A stretch of 64,000 nucleotides of DNA, taken from Marinomonas rhizomae. Its GTDB lineage: Bacteria; Pseudomonadota; Gammaproteobacteria; Pseudomonadales; Marinomonadaceae. A program made the position numbers and the translations under genes. This document shows positions 18,343 through 26,934 of this stretch, piece by piece; the stretch's first letter is position 1, and the number at the start of each line of letters is the position of its first letter. The stretch is taken from positions 2,418,001-2,482,000 of the forward strand of contig NZ_CP073343.1 in the NCBI RefSeq assembly GCF_024397855.1, read 5' to 3'. Under the pieces are notes generated by a model, which worked only from the letters and a program-made list of their open reading frames with translations, was not told the origin of the DNA and did no database searches.

Positions 18343-18801
18343 TTATTTACTAAACTGTACAGTAGGTAACACAACGCGGGGTAAGCGCAAACGTTCACAC
18401 TGAGCACTTAAAAATTCACGCCAATAAGGCCAAACATGAAAGCTGGCATTTTGCAGTGCGAATTCATCGATAACGTCTTGCTCTAATAACTCTGCCATTT
18501 GATATTCAGCGATAAAGTCCGCCTCAATAAACGCTTTAATATTGCCGCCTTCACTCTCACTTGAGGACAACCAGCGAGTTCCTAAACGAACATAAATCCT
18601 TACCAGCAATTCAGCATCATTCACTTTAAGCACTTCACTTTTTCGTACTGTATGCATTTGCTGAACAAGCAACTCATCTAACTCAGTTGATTTAGGATCA
18701 AAATCGTCTTCGCATTGCGCTTGTGTTGATTTTAAGTAAACATCCTGAATCTTAAGGTTCTCGATGGCTTGCTGTAATTTCTTACTAACTTTAGCTGCCA
18801 T
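18343..18801 (-). CDS. SecB-like chaperone of a toxin-antitoxin-chaperone system
   Basis: 152 residues from the ATG at 18801, which has GAGG six bases upstream (an ATG at 18813 lacks one). The N-terminal LKIQDVYLKSTQAQ, the strand IKAFIEADFIAEYQM and the ending ASFHVWPYWREFLSAQCERLRLPRVVLP follow the SecB fold, where 'hhhPYaRe...f..lxLpPVNF' is the family ending. Third gene of an operon, overlapping the antitoxin by 11 bases. In known TAC systems this chaperone binds a C-terminal extension of the antitoxin so that it folds and neutralises the toxin. Confidence 0.75.
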   Translation of the reverse strand: MAAKVSKKLQQAIENLKIQDVYLKSTQAQCEDDFDPKSTELDELLVQQMHTVRKSEVLKVNDAELLVRIYVRLGTRWLSSSESEGGNIKAFIEADFIAEYQMAELLEQDVIDEFALQNASFHVWPYWREFLSAQCERLRLPRVVLPTVQFSK

Positions 18802-19327
18802 AACACGCCTCATATCCAGTGGAATGGGAAGTAATCATCACAGCCTTTGCTTTAGCCCTATAGTTTGCAAGATTAACAACGGTGACATCATTCCACAGAA
18901 CATCTCGCTTAATATGAACACCCGCATTGGTCATTAACTTATCCAATACCGTAGGCACTTCATCGGCCATTCGTAGCAATCTATCCATTGCGTCAGATTG
19001 CATGACATCGTCGGCTTCATATTTAGAAAAAGCAACAGGACCGCCACCAAAAACCTTTGCCGCTTCGTCTTGGCTCAAACCCCAAGCCTTACGAAGGTCT
19101 CGCACCTGCTTACCCGTTAATAAACCTTGCACCTGTTTTTTAAAAGCCACCATGGCACGCTTATTAAAACGCGCTTCAGTTGCACCAGCTTGCTCGCTGC
19201 CACAGGCATCACACTCTGCATAATGACTTTCAACTCGGCCTTGTTGACCTAAATACTCAACATCAATCCATTCAGTATGAGTATGTAATTGCCCAGCTTC
19301 ACAAATCGGACACATTCTTTGTTTCAT
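18791..19327 (-). CDS. MqsA/YgiT-family antitoxin with C-terminal extension
   Basis: 178 residues. The N-terminal zinc-binding domain has cysteines at 6, 9, 39 and 42, as in MqsA. A helix-turn-helix follows (LRKAWGLSQDEAAKVFGGGPVAFSKYE). The protein is about 45 residues longer than E. coli MqsA; the tail after the helix-turn-helix (VNLANYRAKAKAVMITSHST) is where chaperone-addiction sequences lie in TAC antitoxins. Good ribosome site GGGGAG. It sits between the putative toxin gene and the SecB-like gene and probably represses the operon. Confidence 0.85.
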   Translation of the reverse strand: MKQRMCPICEAGQLHTHTEWIDVEYLGQQGRVESHYAECDACGSEQAGATEARFNKRAMVAFKKQVQGLLTGKQVRDLRKAWGLSQDEAAKVFGGGPVAFSKYEADDVMQSDAMDRLLRMADEVPTVLDKLMTNAGVHIKRDVLWNDVTVVNLANYRAKAKAVMITSHSTGYEACYGS

Positions 19328-19336
19328 AACACTCCC

Positions 19337-19768
19337 CTACTGCGATAAATGACAAGAGACAAGTAGCAATAACTTCCCTGTCTTAGCAATCGCAAATTTC
19401 ACATAATATTCGTAACGCAGATGCTTATAAGCATTGTCATTCCACTCATCACGTAACAAGCGGTAACTATCACACGCTGCCCAAGGACCTGTTGGTTTTT
19501 GTACACACCATTCAGAATTGATGTATTCGCCTTTGGTTAATGCCTGCTTCAACAGCTCACGCACATCGGCAATATCAAAGGCCAATCGCCCAACGTCTTG
19601 TACGCACTTGCGAGTCCATAAGTTGGTTTTATTGTCGCCCTGAGCTAGAAGCGCAAGAACATCAGCAACCTCATAAAGAGGACCACTTCTTATTCGAGAT
19701 CTTCCATTGCCAACCTCCTTAGGCGGCACCCCATCATAAGCGCTAATATTTGATGCATTATTTACCAT
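19337..19768 (-). CDS. Putative toxin of the toxin-antitoxin-chaperone operon (possibly MqsR-like)
   Basis: 143 residues. Function is inferred from position: first gene, 9 bases upstream of an MqsA-type antitoxin. The C-terminal strand pattern YYVKFAIAKTGKLLLLVSCHLS recalls the final strands of MqsR RNases (VYLKITV...LIVSFKE), and the preceding helix pairs are compatible, but similarity is weak and the protein is longer than MqsR (98 residues). It may be a different RNase of the RelE-like fold. A palindrome overlaps its start codon. Confidence 0.65.
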   Translation of the reverse strand: MVNNASNISAYDGVPPKEVGNGRSRIRSGPLYEVADVLALLAQGDNKTNLWTRKCVQDVGRLAFDIADVRELLKQALTKGEYINSEWCVQKPTGPWAACDSYRLLRDEWNDNAYKHLRYEYYVKFAIAKTGKLLLLVSCHLSQ

Positions 19769-19776
19769 AATGGTAA
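19762..19776. promoter_or_regulatory. Candidate antitoxin operator overlapping the toxin start codon
   Basis: TTACCAT-A-ATGGTAA, a perfect 7-bp palindrome with a one-base centre that contains the toxin start codon. MqsA-type antitoxins repress by binding palindromes near the operon start, so autoregulation here is a reasonable inference. Confidence 0.45.
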
Positions 19777-19813
19777 CTATATCCAGTAATATTCATTCTT
19801 TCCTTAGTTAATA

Positions 19814-19840
19814 CAAAAAAGAGACCTGAGCTCTTTTTTG
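19814..19840 (-). terminator. Terminator downstream of hsdS
   Basis: CAAAAAAGAG and CTCTTTTTTG form a 10-bp stem with a seven-base spacer just past the minus-strand hsdS stop. The arm supplies T-runs in both directions. Confidence 0.7.
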
Positions 19841-19862
19841 TCCTCATGCTACCATTAAAACA

Positions 19863-21644
19863 CTACAACGCTTGCTCGACTAACGCATCAGCAAGGTTCA
19901 ATTGCGTGGTTTGCGCTTCACTGAGTTGGGCTTTCAGCTGGTCGCAGATAGCCATTATTTGATCAACTTTGGCAACGATACGATGTTGTTCTGGTAAAGG
20001 TGGAATTGGAACAATTGTATTAGCTACTTTTGCAACATTAAGGTTAGGTTGAGCTCCACCAGCTGCAAATTCCCGTAATTCATTATAGGATTTCAAGAAA
20101 AACAGTTTCACATAGTCTTTATGAAAAATATCTTTTTCAACTAATTGGATTGCTGCACAAGCTTGATTTGTACCCGCTGGATGGAGCAATTCAGAAACTT
20201 GTCCACGAGTTTTACCTTGTCCATACATAGCAACGATTAATGTTCCAGTAGGGTAAACGGTCACGTTTGTTTCTTTCACCGCTAGCTCTGAAATTTTTTC
20301 ATTTGTATCAGAAATATATAACTTAGAGGTTTCTCCACTTGATACCCAGTTATATTGAGCAGAAGACCAATAAGCACTATTTGATCTTGAAGGTGTTGCA
20401 CCTGTCCCAACTAAACAAAATGTACCAACTCTTTCACACTCCCATCCTTCCGGCAGTTCAAACGGTTTTTCATCCTCTGAAATCGGTGGCAGTGGCTTTT
20501 GTTTTTTGATTTTACCTTGTTTAATTAGCTCGGCTTTCTCGGCGGCGATGCGTTCAAGTAGAGCCGAGGCAGGTTCGTCGTTAGGGTCTTGGGGGACAAG
20601 TTTGCCCATGACCGCTAATTGCAAGATGGTTTGTTTAAACTGGTCAATGCTTTGTTCTGTAGTGAATAAGGTGTCAAAGTTGCCGCTGATTCGCGTCCAG
20701 TTTTCTGCTAACTCTTCGGCATTCTGGCTATTCACTAAGGTGTCTAACAAGACAGTCACTAAGGTTTGGTGCGCATCAAGACTGGATTCGGTTTGCGCTT
20801 CGAGCTGGTCGTAAAGCGCCGTCAACTCGTCAACTTTCGCGACAATGCGGCGTTGTTCTTCAGTTGGTGGTAAAGCAAATATAATTTCATTGATCTGTAC
20901 AGTACTCAAATTTGGTATTGCACTACCAATTGACTTAGCGAGGTTCTCTGATATTTTTGTAGTCAATGGCAAGTAAAGATAATTTAAATCAATTTGATAA
21001 GGAATAAACTTACCGACACGCTGATTCAAATAGAAAACTTCATTAGTCCGATTAAATCCTAACTTACCTGTAGTTGCTCCAGACATTGCGATAACTAAAT
21101 CATCGATTTCAACTTTAAAAGAATCATCTAAATCTGCAACGACGGTGTTACTCACTCTAGACATTGTTTCTGGTGTTATCTCACCTGAAAAGGAAATATC
21201 GCCAATTTTTACAATTCCTACACCACTATCTTGAAAAGTATTACTTTTGAATGCGAACCCATTTATAAAGCTACAAACATCACCCAAACGAGCCCACTCC
21301 CAACCCTTCGGCAATTCAAACGTTTTTTCATCTTCGGTAATGTCTGGCAGTTTTTTCGGCTTTTTGATTTTACCATCTTTGACTAGCTGGGCTTTTTCAT
21401 GGGCAATACGCTCTAGCAAAACCGACGCAGGTTCATCATTGGGATCTTGAGGAACCAGCTTGCCACGCACGGCTAGCTCTAGAATCAGTTCGCGCAGTTT
21501 TTTGATGCCGTACAGTTCTATTTTTTTACTTGAGCCACGACCAGAGCTGGATTTGCGCTTGATGGCGCTGCTCCAGATATTGATGTGCTCGGTGATCAGG
21601 TTTTCTATCGGGCTAGAATTTGTTGTTTGAGAGTCCACCGACAT
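19863..21644 (-). CDS. hsdS: Type I restriction-modification specificity subunit HsdS
   Basis: 593 residues in two half-repeats, each with a conserved helical spacer and a target recognition domain. The spacers ELAVRGKLVPQDPNDEPASV and QLAVMGKLVPQDPNDEPASA are nearly identical, followed by FELPKGWEWARLG and FELPEGWECERVG. The domains between them (INGFAFKSNTF..., GTGATPSRSNSAYW...) specify the two halves of the DNA target. The start overlaps the hsdM stop (TAATG). With hsdM split by the island, this subunit is probably an orphan here. Confidence 0.93.
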   Translation of the reverse strand: MSVDSQTTNSSPIENLITEHINIWSSAIKRKSSSGRGSSKKIELYGIKKLRELILELAVRGKLVPQDPNDEPASVLLERIAHEKAQLVKDGKIKKPKKLPDITEDEKTFELPKGWEWARLGDVCSFINGFAFKSNTFQDSGVGIVKIGDISFSGEITPETMSRVSNTVVADLDDSFKVEIDDLVIAMSGATTGKLGFNRTNEVFYLNQRVGKFIPYQIDLNYLYLPLTTKISENLAKSIGSAIPNLSTVQINEIIFALPPTEEQRRIVAKVDELTALYDQLEAQTESSLDAHQTLVTVLLDTLVNSQNAEELAENWTRISGNFDTLFTTEQSIDQFKQTILQLAVMGKLVPQDPNDEPASALLERIAAEKAELIKQGKIKKQKPLPPISEDEKPFELPEGWECERVGTFCLVGTGATPSRSNSAYWSSAQYNWVSSGETSKLYISDTNEKISELAVKETNVTVYPTGTLIVAMYGQGKTRGQVSELLHPAGTNQACAAIQLVEKDIFHKDYVKLFFLKSYNELREFAAGGAQPNLNVAKVANTIVPIPPLPEQHRIVAKVDQIMAICDQLKAQLSEAQTTQLNLADALVEQAL

Positions 21645-22309
21645 TACTTATCTCCAGCCGCAGTAGAGCCAGACGAACTTAACGCCGCGCCCAGTATGTC
21701 TTTTAGCTGGTTGCGCAAAGCGGCAATGTCGTCCTGTTGTGCTTGGTAAGTTGCCAGTAGCTCTTCTGGATCGTGGTTTTCTACCGCTTCTTGGTAGGGG
21801 TTTTTAATGTCTAAGTTAAAGTTCCGCGCGATGATGTCATCAATAGAGACTTTCCAAGCGTTGTTGGTTTCGACTCGGCTGGCAAAGCCGTCCGCTTCGT
21901 CGCCCCACCAGTCGATTTCCGTCTGAAATTCTTCAAACTTCATTGGCTTGGTTTTGTTGTAGCTTTTCACACCTTCTGGATACGGATGCTCGTAGAACCA
22001 CACGTCTTTTGTCGGCTGGCCTTTGGTGAAAAACAGGATATTGGTTTTAATGCCAGTGTAAGGGTTAAACACACCGTTCGGTAAACGCACAATGGTGTGC
22101 AGGTTGCATTTTTCCGTGAGCATTTTTTTGATCTTGGTTTTCACACCTTCGCCAAACAAGGTGCCATCAGGCAATACCACCCCAGCTCGGCCTTGGTTGC
22201 TCAGTACTTCTATGATCAATTGCAAGAATAAGTCGGCGGTTTCACGGGTTTGCATGTCCGCAGGAAAATTCTTTTCAATGCCGTCTTCTTCGGTGCCGCC
22301 AAACGGTGG
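21644..22309 (-). pseudogene. hsdM: hsdM, C-terminal fragment (gene split by genomic island)
   Basis: The last ~221 residues of a type I methyltransferase, beginning exactly at PPFGGTEEDGIEKN, the second half of catalytic motif IV, and continuing through ADLFLQLIIEVL, GRAGVVLPDGTLFGEG and NILFFTKG. The missing 5' part (ending ...ATNPP) lies 24.4 kb away at 46,733. Together they give about 497 residues, the normal HsdM length. The reading frame continues upstream into island DNA and could be translated as a short chimera from an ATG at 22,399, but without the SAM-binding half it cannot methylate. Confidence 0.92.
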
Positions 22310-23705
22310 ATATGCGCTAGTTTTATGATTGTAGATAGTATTAGTTAGTTTCGATAATATGGACAAAACCTCAAGCAAATAATCAAAAATCAGAGGCATT
22401 ATATGAGAGAGCAAAAGATAACTAGACAAGTTATTCCGGTTTACACTTTAACCGAAATTTGCAACAGAGATGATCAAAATGCAGTTAAACGACTAATTCC
22501 TATTAAAAGCGCCTCTAACACCGAGTACTACTTTCGAACATTAAAACTATCGAAAACAGAAAGTTTTAGTGTCAATCAAATGGAGATGGTCTTAGACCCT
22601 GATGGCTCCCCTTGGGCTGAAGCATGCTTATACATATTAAGCAGAGTAGAAGATTCATATGATTACAAAGGAGTGATTTCGGCTAGTAATATTGCTTCAG
22701 GCCTAACAGTGTTCAGACAGTTTTTAATTGATTACGGTGTTGATTATTTAAAGTTCCCTCGCAATAAACAACAAAGACCAACATATCGATATAGAAGCTA
22801 TTTAAAGGACCTTATTCGATCAGGTCAAATTGCTAAGTCGACCGGACAAAGATTTATGCAATCTGTTATTAGCTTTTATAAGTGGCTTTCAACAGAAAGA
22901 GGCTTTTCTCCAGAAAATCAGATGTGGAAAGAACAGGATAAATATATTGACTTCAAAGACAGTTATGGCTTTTCCAAAGTAAAGCATGTGAAGTCTACAA
23001 ACCTTTCCATACCTTCGTATAGAGAAACAGCACCTGATGATTTTACAATCAACGATGGTGGTAAACTAAAACCATTAACCATGGATGAACAGTTAGACTT
23101 GACCAAAGCTCTCTTCAAGTTAGGTAACTTTGAGATGACGATGATTCATCTATTAGCTCTGTTTACTGGGGCGAGGATTCAAACAGTTCTAACGCTTAAA
23201 GTAAGACATTTTAGAGTTGAGTTACCTGATGACCTACCTGAAATCCGCTTGCCTTGTGGGCCAGGAACTGGAATAGATACCAAACATGATAAAAAGTTAA
23301 CTATTTTCATTCCTAGATGGCTACATGACCGTTTGTCTATCTATGTTAACAGCGAAAGAGCAGTAAAACGCCGCCTAAAATCTGATCGGGGTGACACTGA
23401 TGCAAACTACGTCTTCCTAAGCAATAGAGGATCACCTTTCTATGAAGACTCAATAGATCGCAATACATTTGACCCCTACCAAACGAAAAAGTATAGAGCA
23501 TCTGCAGGAACTGTTCGGACATTTATTGCGGAACGAGTATTACCTGAACTAAAAAGGACGTATGGAAATAATTTCAGCTACCAATTTCATGACCTTAGAG
23601 CATCATTTGGAATGAATTTAAGTGATTCTTTCACTGAGTCTTGAATCGCCACTAATTAGCTAGACACCTTTTAGTTAGATAAAATGATCTAATTGAGAGG
23701 TATTT

Positions 23706-23984
23706 ATGAGCAAAACACGTTACCCAGAACAATTCAAAATTGAAGCGGTTAAGCAAGTGACTGAAGCAGGCTTTAGTGTTGCTGAAGTCGCTAATCGCTT
23801 AGGCACCACCACTCACAGTTTATACGCTTGGATTAAACGATATGGCCCTGAGGCAGAATCGTTTGCAGAGGCTTCTGCTGAGTCGAGCGAGATCCTTCGT
23901 CTTCGGAAAGAACTCAAGCGAGTGACGGAAGAGCGCGACCTGTTAAAAAAAGCCGCGGCGTACTTCGCAAGCCACCCAGACTAA
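23706..23984 (+). CDS. IS3-family transposase OrfA
   Basis: 92 residues: helix-turn-helix (YPEQFKIEAVKQVTEAGFSV, then LGTTTHSLYAWIKRYG) followed by a leucine-zipper region (EILRLRKELKRVTEERDLLKKAAAYF), the standard OrfA layout of IS3 elements. Ribosome site GAGAGG upstream. Near its end is TTAAAAAAAGCC, a typical slippery run for -1 frameshifting into orfB, which makes the OrfAB transposase. Confidence 0.92.
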   Translation: MSKTRYPEQFKIEAVKQVTEAGFSVAEVANRLGTTTHSLYAWIKRYGPEAESFAEASAESSEILRLRKELKRVTEERDLLKKAAAYFASHPD

Positions 23985-24862
23985 GATACGCCTTTATCAG
24001 GGACCACTGTGCCGATTTTTCAGTAAGGCGACTGTGTAATCTCTTCGATGTTCATCCCAGTGGCTATTACGTTTGGTTGAAAGAGCCAAAATCAAAACTT
24101 GCTAAGGAAAATGAACGGCTAACAGGTCTTGTTAAACAACTTTGGCTGGAATCGGGTTGTGTCTACGGTTATCGAAAGATCTATCAAGACCTGAGATCCT
24201 TGAATGAATCTTGTGGTATTAATCGAGTGCATTATCTGATGCGAAGAGCAGGCCTTAAGGCTCAGGTGGGTTACCGAAAGCCTAGAGCTCGGTCAGGAGA
24301 AACACATACAATAGCCAACAATGTGCTTGAAAGACAGTTTAATCCAGAAAGCCCGAATACAGCGTGGGTTACAGATATCACCTATATCCGAACTCACGAA
24401 GGCTGGCTATATTTATCTGTCGTGCTTGATCTCTATTCCCGTCGAATAATAGGCTGGAGCATGGGACCAAGAATGGTGAAGGAACTTGTTCTTGATGCAC
24501 TGATGATGGCTGTGTGGAGAAGAAAATCAAAGCAAAGGGTAATAATCCATTCAGACCAAGGCAGTCAGTTTACGAGCTATGAGTGGCATAGATTTTTGGA
24601 CGATCACAATTTACAAGCCAGCATGAGTCGACGTGGGAACTGTCATGATAATGCTGTTGCTGAAAGCTTTTTCCAGCTTTTAAAGAGAGAGCGAGTGAAG
24701 CGAAAGATTTACTCGACAAGGGGCGAAGCCAAACAAGACATTTTTAATTATATAGAAATGTTTTATAACCCTGTCAGACGCCATAGCGCTAATGATATGT
24801 TGTCACCTGTTGAGTATGAGAAACTGTTCGAAAAGATGACTGAGAAGTGTCTACTGAACTAG
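23945..24862 (+). CDS. IS3-family transposase OrfB (catalytic part, made by -1 frameshift)
   Basis: The orfB frame is already open before the A7 run and shows the HTH_21 region (RYAFIRDHCADFSVRRLCNL) before the first ATG at 24,077, so the natural product is an OrfA-OrfB fusion. The DDE residues are present: WVTDITYIRTHEGWLYL, IHSDQGSQFTSYEW and NCHDNAVAESFFQLLKRE. The ATG-initiated form would lack the N-terminal domain. Confidence 0.88.
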   Translation, partial: KKSRGVLRKPPRLRYAFIRDHCADFSVRRLCNLFDVHPSGYYVWLKEPKSKLAKENERLTGLVKQLWLESGCVYGYRKIYQDLRSLNESCGINRVHYLMRRAGLKAQVGYRKPRARSGETHTIANNVLERQFNPESPNTAWVTDITYIRTHEGWLYLSVVLDLYSRRIIGWSMGPRMVKELVLDALMMAVWRRKSKQRVIIHSDQGSQFTSYEWHRFLDDHNLQASMSRRGNCHDNAVAESFFQLLKRERVKRKIYSTRGEAKQDIFNYIEMFYNPVRRHSANDMLSPVEYEKLFEKMTEKCLLN

Positions 24863-25071
24863 TGGCGATTCATCTGTCGCAAAAGGGGAAATGACTCTAA
24901 CAAAAGCTAGGAATAGAGTCAGAGAATTAATGGGGCACTCATCATTTACTACGACAGATGAATATCTTGGTTATCGAGATAAAACCAAAACAGCAAAGCT
25001 TACTCAAGAGCAATATCAACAACATTTAGCCGAACTGACAACGGTTGCTCACAGAGGGTTCAAACAGATAC

Positions 25072-26934
25072 ATGATTAACAAACAGAAAACTTTTTTAAC
25101 GGCACCAATTGACGTCAATGTAACCATTATCAATCCTAGTCAGTGCGTCCTTAAGGTACACGGAAAACATATTAATATAGGCGCTCTTTGTTATCTTAAG
25201 CGACAAAAAAACAATACTGGTTATATAGTAAATGAGTCATCAATTTCAAAAGAAAGATTCAGTGATGTTAGGAAATTGATTCATTTCATTAGCGATCTTT
25301 CTGAAACAAGTATGAGTATTGTAAGCATAAAATTGAGATTCAATAACTTTGCTTTTTTTGTAGATTGGTGCGATAAAAATTCACGACACAATGCCCTAAA
25401 ATCTTTTGAAGAAGCCAGAGATGCTCTAGCTAGTTTTATCAGTTATCTTCTAGAGCTAGTAAAAACACAAAAACTTCATAACAACACGGCTGCACGTTAT
25501 CAATACGATGTAATAATTGTTTTTCGGGATTGCTTTGGCTATGAGAGTCTTGAACAAGGCTTAAACCTTCTTAAAAAATCTAACAGAGCAACAACCAATA
25601 CGGCCTCACCTGACGAAAGAGACCAAGGTAAAGTCCTGGCAATATCACTTTCACTTTTCAACGGTTTTTGTAAAGAAATATTAAATAATGGAAAGTATCC
25701 TTTTTTAATCTCATTGCCAAAAGACACCGGATTTGAAAACAATCAAGCATGGGTCTTTCCTATCATTAGCTACGCCCAGCACCCTTCTCGAAGGGATCCT
25801 TTGGAAAAAAAATATAAGGCATATAATTATAAAGAGGGCCGCCTTAATTCTGTGAATGAGATACAACACCACTTCGCATCGAAACAGTTAGCCGTAAATT
25901 CTATTAGGATTGCTCAACAAATTTTAGAAAAAAATGAAACAGAAGGAACGTCAAATAGATTATCGCATGCCTCAATCGCGATGAATGCTTTTCTGATTTT
26001 GTTTGTTGCAAATACTGGTATGAATTGGTCTGAAGTTTGTAAATTAACATGGCGGGACTCATATGAAGTCGACGTAGAATCCCAAGGGTTTCGGGAGATA
26101 AAATATAGAGCTTTTGATAGAACTGTTACTTTTATAATAACCTCGTCTTTCCTTCCCCATTTTAAAAAATATTTGAAGCTAAGAGATTACGCTCAACGCC
26201 ATACAGGAAAAATCGATTTATTATTTTTTACTTTAAATAAAAAATCAGCATTTAAACCCCACAAGCTTGCTGAAACTAGGCTGACAAGCATATGTAAGTC
26301 TTTCCAATTATTTGATCCATCCCTGCCGATCATTTCAGCAAAAGAGTGGCGCGCCACAAAGAGTGACTATCTTGTAAGAAATACAGACCTGCAAACTGCG
26401 TCTGTTCTATTGCAGTCTGATGAAAGAACAGTCCTAGATCATTATACAAAAGGGTCTAGGACTAAGGGAATTAGTGAGATAAGCAATTTTCTGGAGCGCG
26501 TAGTTTCTAAAGTCAAACAACAAAATAAAGATAATTTAATAGCAGTAGAAGCAGCCCTTGGAAAATGCGACAACCCTGGTAATCCGTCACCGGAAAATGC
26601 CCCCCCAATCATTCCGGACTGCAAAAAAGGAGAAGGTTGCCTATTTTGCAGTCACTATGGTGTTCATGCTGATGAGATTGATATTAGGAAACTATATAGC
26701 TTCAAGTTTTGCATAGAATCAACTTCCCACCTCAGCGAGTCAGTTGATTACTACCTTAAAGTATTTGGGGCAGTACTTGAGCGAATTGACGCCTTGCTAA
26801 AATCATTTAAAGGCCTGTCGGACAACCATAATGAGCTTGTTGTGCGGGTAGAGAATGAAGTCTATAACGATGGTGATTTGGATCCTTACTGGGAAACCAA
26901 ATATGAACAACTGCTTAATTTAGGAGTGATTTAG
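25072..26934 (+). CDS. Tyrosine recombinase 2 of the island (atypical active site)
   Basis: 620 residues from the ATG overlapping the end of recombinase 1 (ATGATTAA). The C-terminal half has a recombinase-like region: LFVANTGMNWSEVCKLTW, then KEWRATKSDYLV and QSDERTVLDHYTKG. The position normally held by the first catalytic Arg (TGxR) is Asn, and HxxR reads KEWR, while the second Arg and the Tyr are kept. A Cys-rich segment near the end (CKKGEGCLFCSHYG) may bind zinc. Length resembles TnpB of Tn554. It may be a structural or regulatory partner of the other recombinases. Confidence 0.75.
   Translation: MINKQKTFLTAPIDVNVTIINPSQCVLKVHGKHINIGALCYLKRQKNNTGYIVNESSISKERFSDVRKLIHFISDLSETSMSIVSIKLRFNNFAFFVDWCDKNSRHNALKSFEEARDALASFISYLLELVKTQKLHNNTAARYQYDVIIVFRDCFGYESLEQGLNLLKKSNRATTNTASPDERDQGKVLAISLSLFNGFCKEILNNGKYPFLISLPKDTGFENNQAWVFPIISYAQHPSRRDPLEKKYKAYNYKEGRLNSVNEIQHHFASKQLAVNSIRIAQQILEKNETEGTSNRLSHASIAMNAFLILFVANTGMNWSEVCKLTWRDSYEVDVESQGFREIKYRAFDRTVTFIITSSFLPHFKKYLKLRDYAQRHTGKIDLLFFTLNKKSAFKPHKLAETRLTSICKSFQLFDPSLPIISAKEWRATKSDYLVRNTDLQTASVLLQSDERTVLDHYTKGSRTKGISEISNFLERVVSKVKQQNKDNLIAVEAALGKCDNPGNPSPENAPPIIPDCKKGEGCLFCSHYGVHADEIDIRKLYSFKFCIESTSHLSESVDYYLKVFGAVLERIDALLKSFKGLSDNHNELVVRVENEVYNDGDLDPYWETKYEQLLNLGVI

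Larger units (their letters stand above)
23642..24872 (+). mobile_element. IS3-family insertion sequence (IS51-like group)
   Basis: 1,231 bp bounded by inverted repeats beginning TGAATCGCCACTA at both ends and flanked by a 3-bp target duplication TCT (23,639-23,641 and 24,873-24,875). It encodes overlapping orfA and orfB with a run of seven A at the overlap. It sits inside the first tyrosine recombinase gene of the island. Complete ends and an intact target duplication suggest a recent insertion of a potentially active copy. Confidence 0.93.
22403..25079 (+). pseudogene. Tyrosine recombinase 1, interrupted by an IS3-family element
   Basis: Removing bases 23,642-24,875 (the IS plus one TCT copy) restores one frame of 480 residues. 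The first part carries the catalytic arginine in TGARIQTVLTL and HxxR in FHDLRASFG. The part after the IS carries LMGHSSFTTTDEYLGY with the second histidine and the nucleophilic tyrosine. The start at 22,403 has AGAGG upstream. The IS separates the tyrosine from the rest, so this recombinase should be inactive unless the IS excises precisely. It is followed, with ATG overlap, by recombinase 2. Confidence 0.9.

Noticed and set aside
20400..21450. Internal repeated segments of hsdS as a possible insertion or duplication
   Set aside because: Two similar halves are the normal structure of HsdS subunits (two conserved spacers, two target domains).
22310..22429. 5' extension of the hsdM C-terminal frame into the island
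   Set aside because: These 40 codons have no HsdM similarity and derive from element DNA; the apparent N-terminus is an accident of insertion.
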